NCBI GenBank assembly: GCA_041161065.1
Contig: JBEAVE010000029.1
Span: 1 to 45,328 of the forward strand
Source: DYRG01 sp041161065
GTDB taxonomy: Bacteria; Pseudomonadota; Gammaproteobacteria; Beggiatoales; Beggiatoaceae
Length of the DNA stretch: 45,328 nt
Reading direction: 5' to 3'
A model generated the notes under the pieces. It did no database searches, was not told the DNA's origin, and saw only the letters and a program-made list of their open reading frames with translations. Below, piece after piece: positions 44,967 through 45,328 of this stretch (its first letter is position 1; the number at the start of each line of letters is the position of its first letter). Position numbers and translations under genes: made by a program.

Positions 44967-45004
44967 AAACCCATTCAGCATTAGAAACTGAGTGGGTTTT
45001 TATA
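44967..45004 (+). terminator. Intrinsic terminator after the RCC1-repeat gene
   Basis: AAACCCATTCAG pairs with CTGAGTGGGTTT (12 bp with one T-G pair) around a 9-nt loop, followed by TTTTATATT. It lies 48 bp after the stop codon and may also serve the convergent minus-strand fragment. Confidence 0.92.
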
Positions 45005-45005
45005 T

Positions 45006-45257
45006 TCAGGTTGTTCCCGACACATAATAATCTGCGACTTGGCGAAGTTGGCGAAGCTGCATATTATTTGCAAGGGTTTTAATATACTCCGTCACTTCTC
45101 CCAATTCGGGGATATTTTCTTTTAATTGTTCACTAAACGTTAAAATCCCCTCCACATCACCCAATACAACCATTTTATGAAACGTTTTTGCTAATGAGGG
45201 TTTAAAGAAAGATTTATAGTTTTTCCAATGTAGTGTATTATTTGACAATGGAGTCGT
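45006..45257 (-). pseudogene. Remnant of a signalling-protein C-terminus
   Basis: The open frame runs from a stop at 45,258-45,260 to the TGA/TAA region at 45,006 and encodes about 80 residues from a TTG at 45,248. The core, MVVLGDVEGILTFSEQLKENIPELGEVTEYIKTLANNMQLRQLRQVADYYV (seen in parts), resembles the helical tail found at the C-terminal end of many hybrid kinases and cyclases in such bacteria. There is no ATG at a plausible N-terminus and no Shine-Dalgarno at the TTG. I read it as a decayed 3' end left after loss of the rest of the gene; a small free-standing helical protein is the alternative. The final 80 bp to the window edge are A-rich and show no gene. Confidence 0.55.
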
Positions 45258-45328
45258 TTATATTACATTTTTATCGTGCAAAGAGGAAAAAAAAGGGCTA
45301 TCCAAAAATTATTCCAGTTTAAAAAAAA

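Overview
This is an AT-rich bacterial window with densely packed genes. It looks like a gammaproteobacterium: waaC-type heptosyltransferase, rlmJ, and an alaS-lysC-csrA run on one strand. The large hybrid kinase, Big_1-type surface lipoprotein and LVIVD/RCC1 secreted proteins suggest a filamentous sulfur-oxidiser of the Thiotrichales/Beggiatoaceae kind. That placement is an inference from gene content, not a database match. No tRNA, rRNA or transposase was recognised.

Region 1 (1-10,392) is a complete type I-B CRISPR-Cas locus read leftwards. The operon is cas8-cas7-cas5-cas3-cas6-cas1-cas2-cas4, followed by a leader of about 170 bp and a CRISPR array of 25 repeats and 24 spacers that reaches the left window edge. 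The array is split cleanly into two repeat alleles: 15 leader-proximal copies of one and 10 distal copies of the other, differing at two positions.

Region 2 (10,500-22,017) is housekeeping: gltB (glutamate synthase large chain, no gltD beside it), a small basic protein, waaC, an Rpn-family nuclease, an Mth938-domain protein, csrA, lysC and alaS, all on the minus strand.

Region 3 (22,153-31,629) holds a tight rlmJ, RND-type periplasmic adaptor and giant hybrid histidine kinase operon with gaps of 1-2 bp, then a secreted dienelactone-hydrolase-like enzyme and an ArnT-like membrane glycosyltransferase.

Region 4 (31,704-39,443) reads leftwards as a 1304-residue Ig-like (Big_1) lipoprotein, a membrane-anchored HlyD-type adaptor 2 bp downstream, a VapBC-type toxin-antitoxin pair, and a PIN-PhoH ATPase 27 bp after the toxin.

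Region 5 (39,597-45,328) is on the plus strand: a 70-residue protein, then two secreted beta-propeller proteins (LVIVD type, then a 1224-residue protein with two nearly identical 73-residue repeats and seven RCC1-like Cys-containing blades) ending at a strong terminator. A minus-strand fragment resembling the tail of a signalling protein closes the window.

The most unusual points are the two-allele CRISPR array, the exporter-less lipoprotein/HlyD pair, the adaptor-kinase operon, vapBC joined to PIN-PhoH, and abrupt changes in GC content inside several genes.
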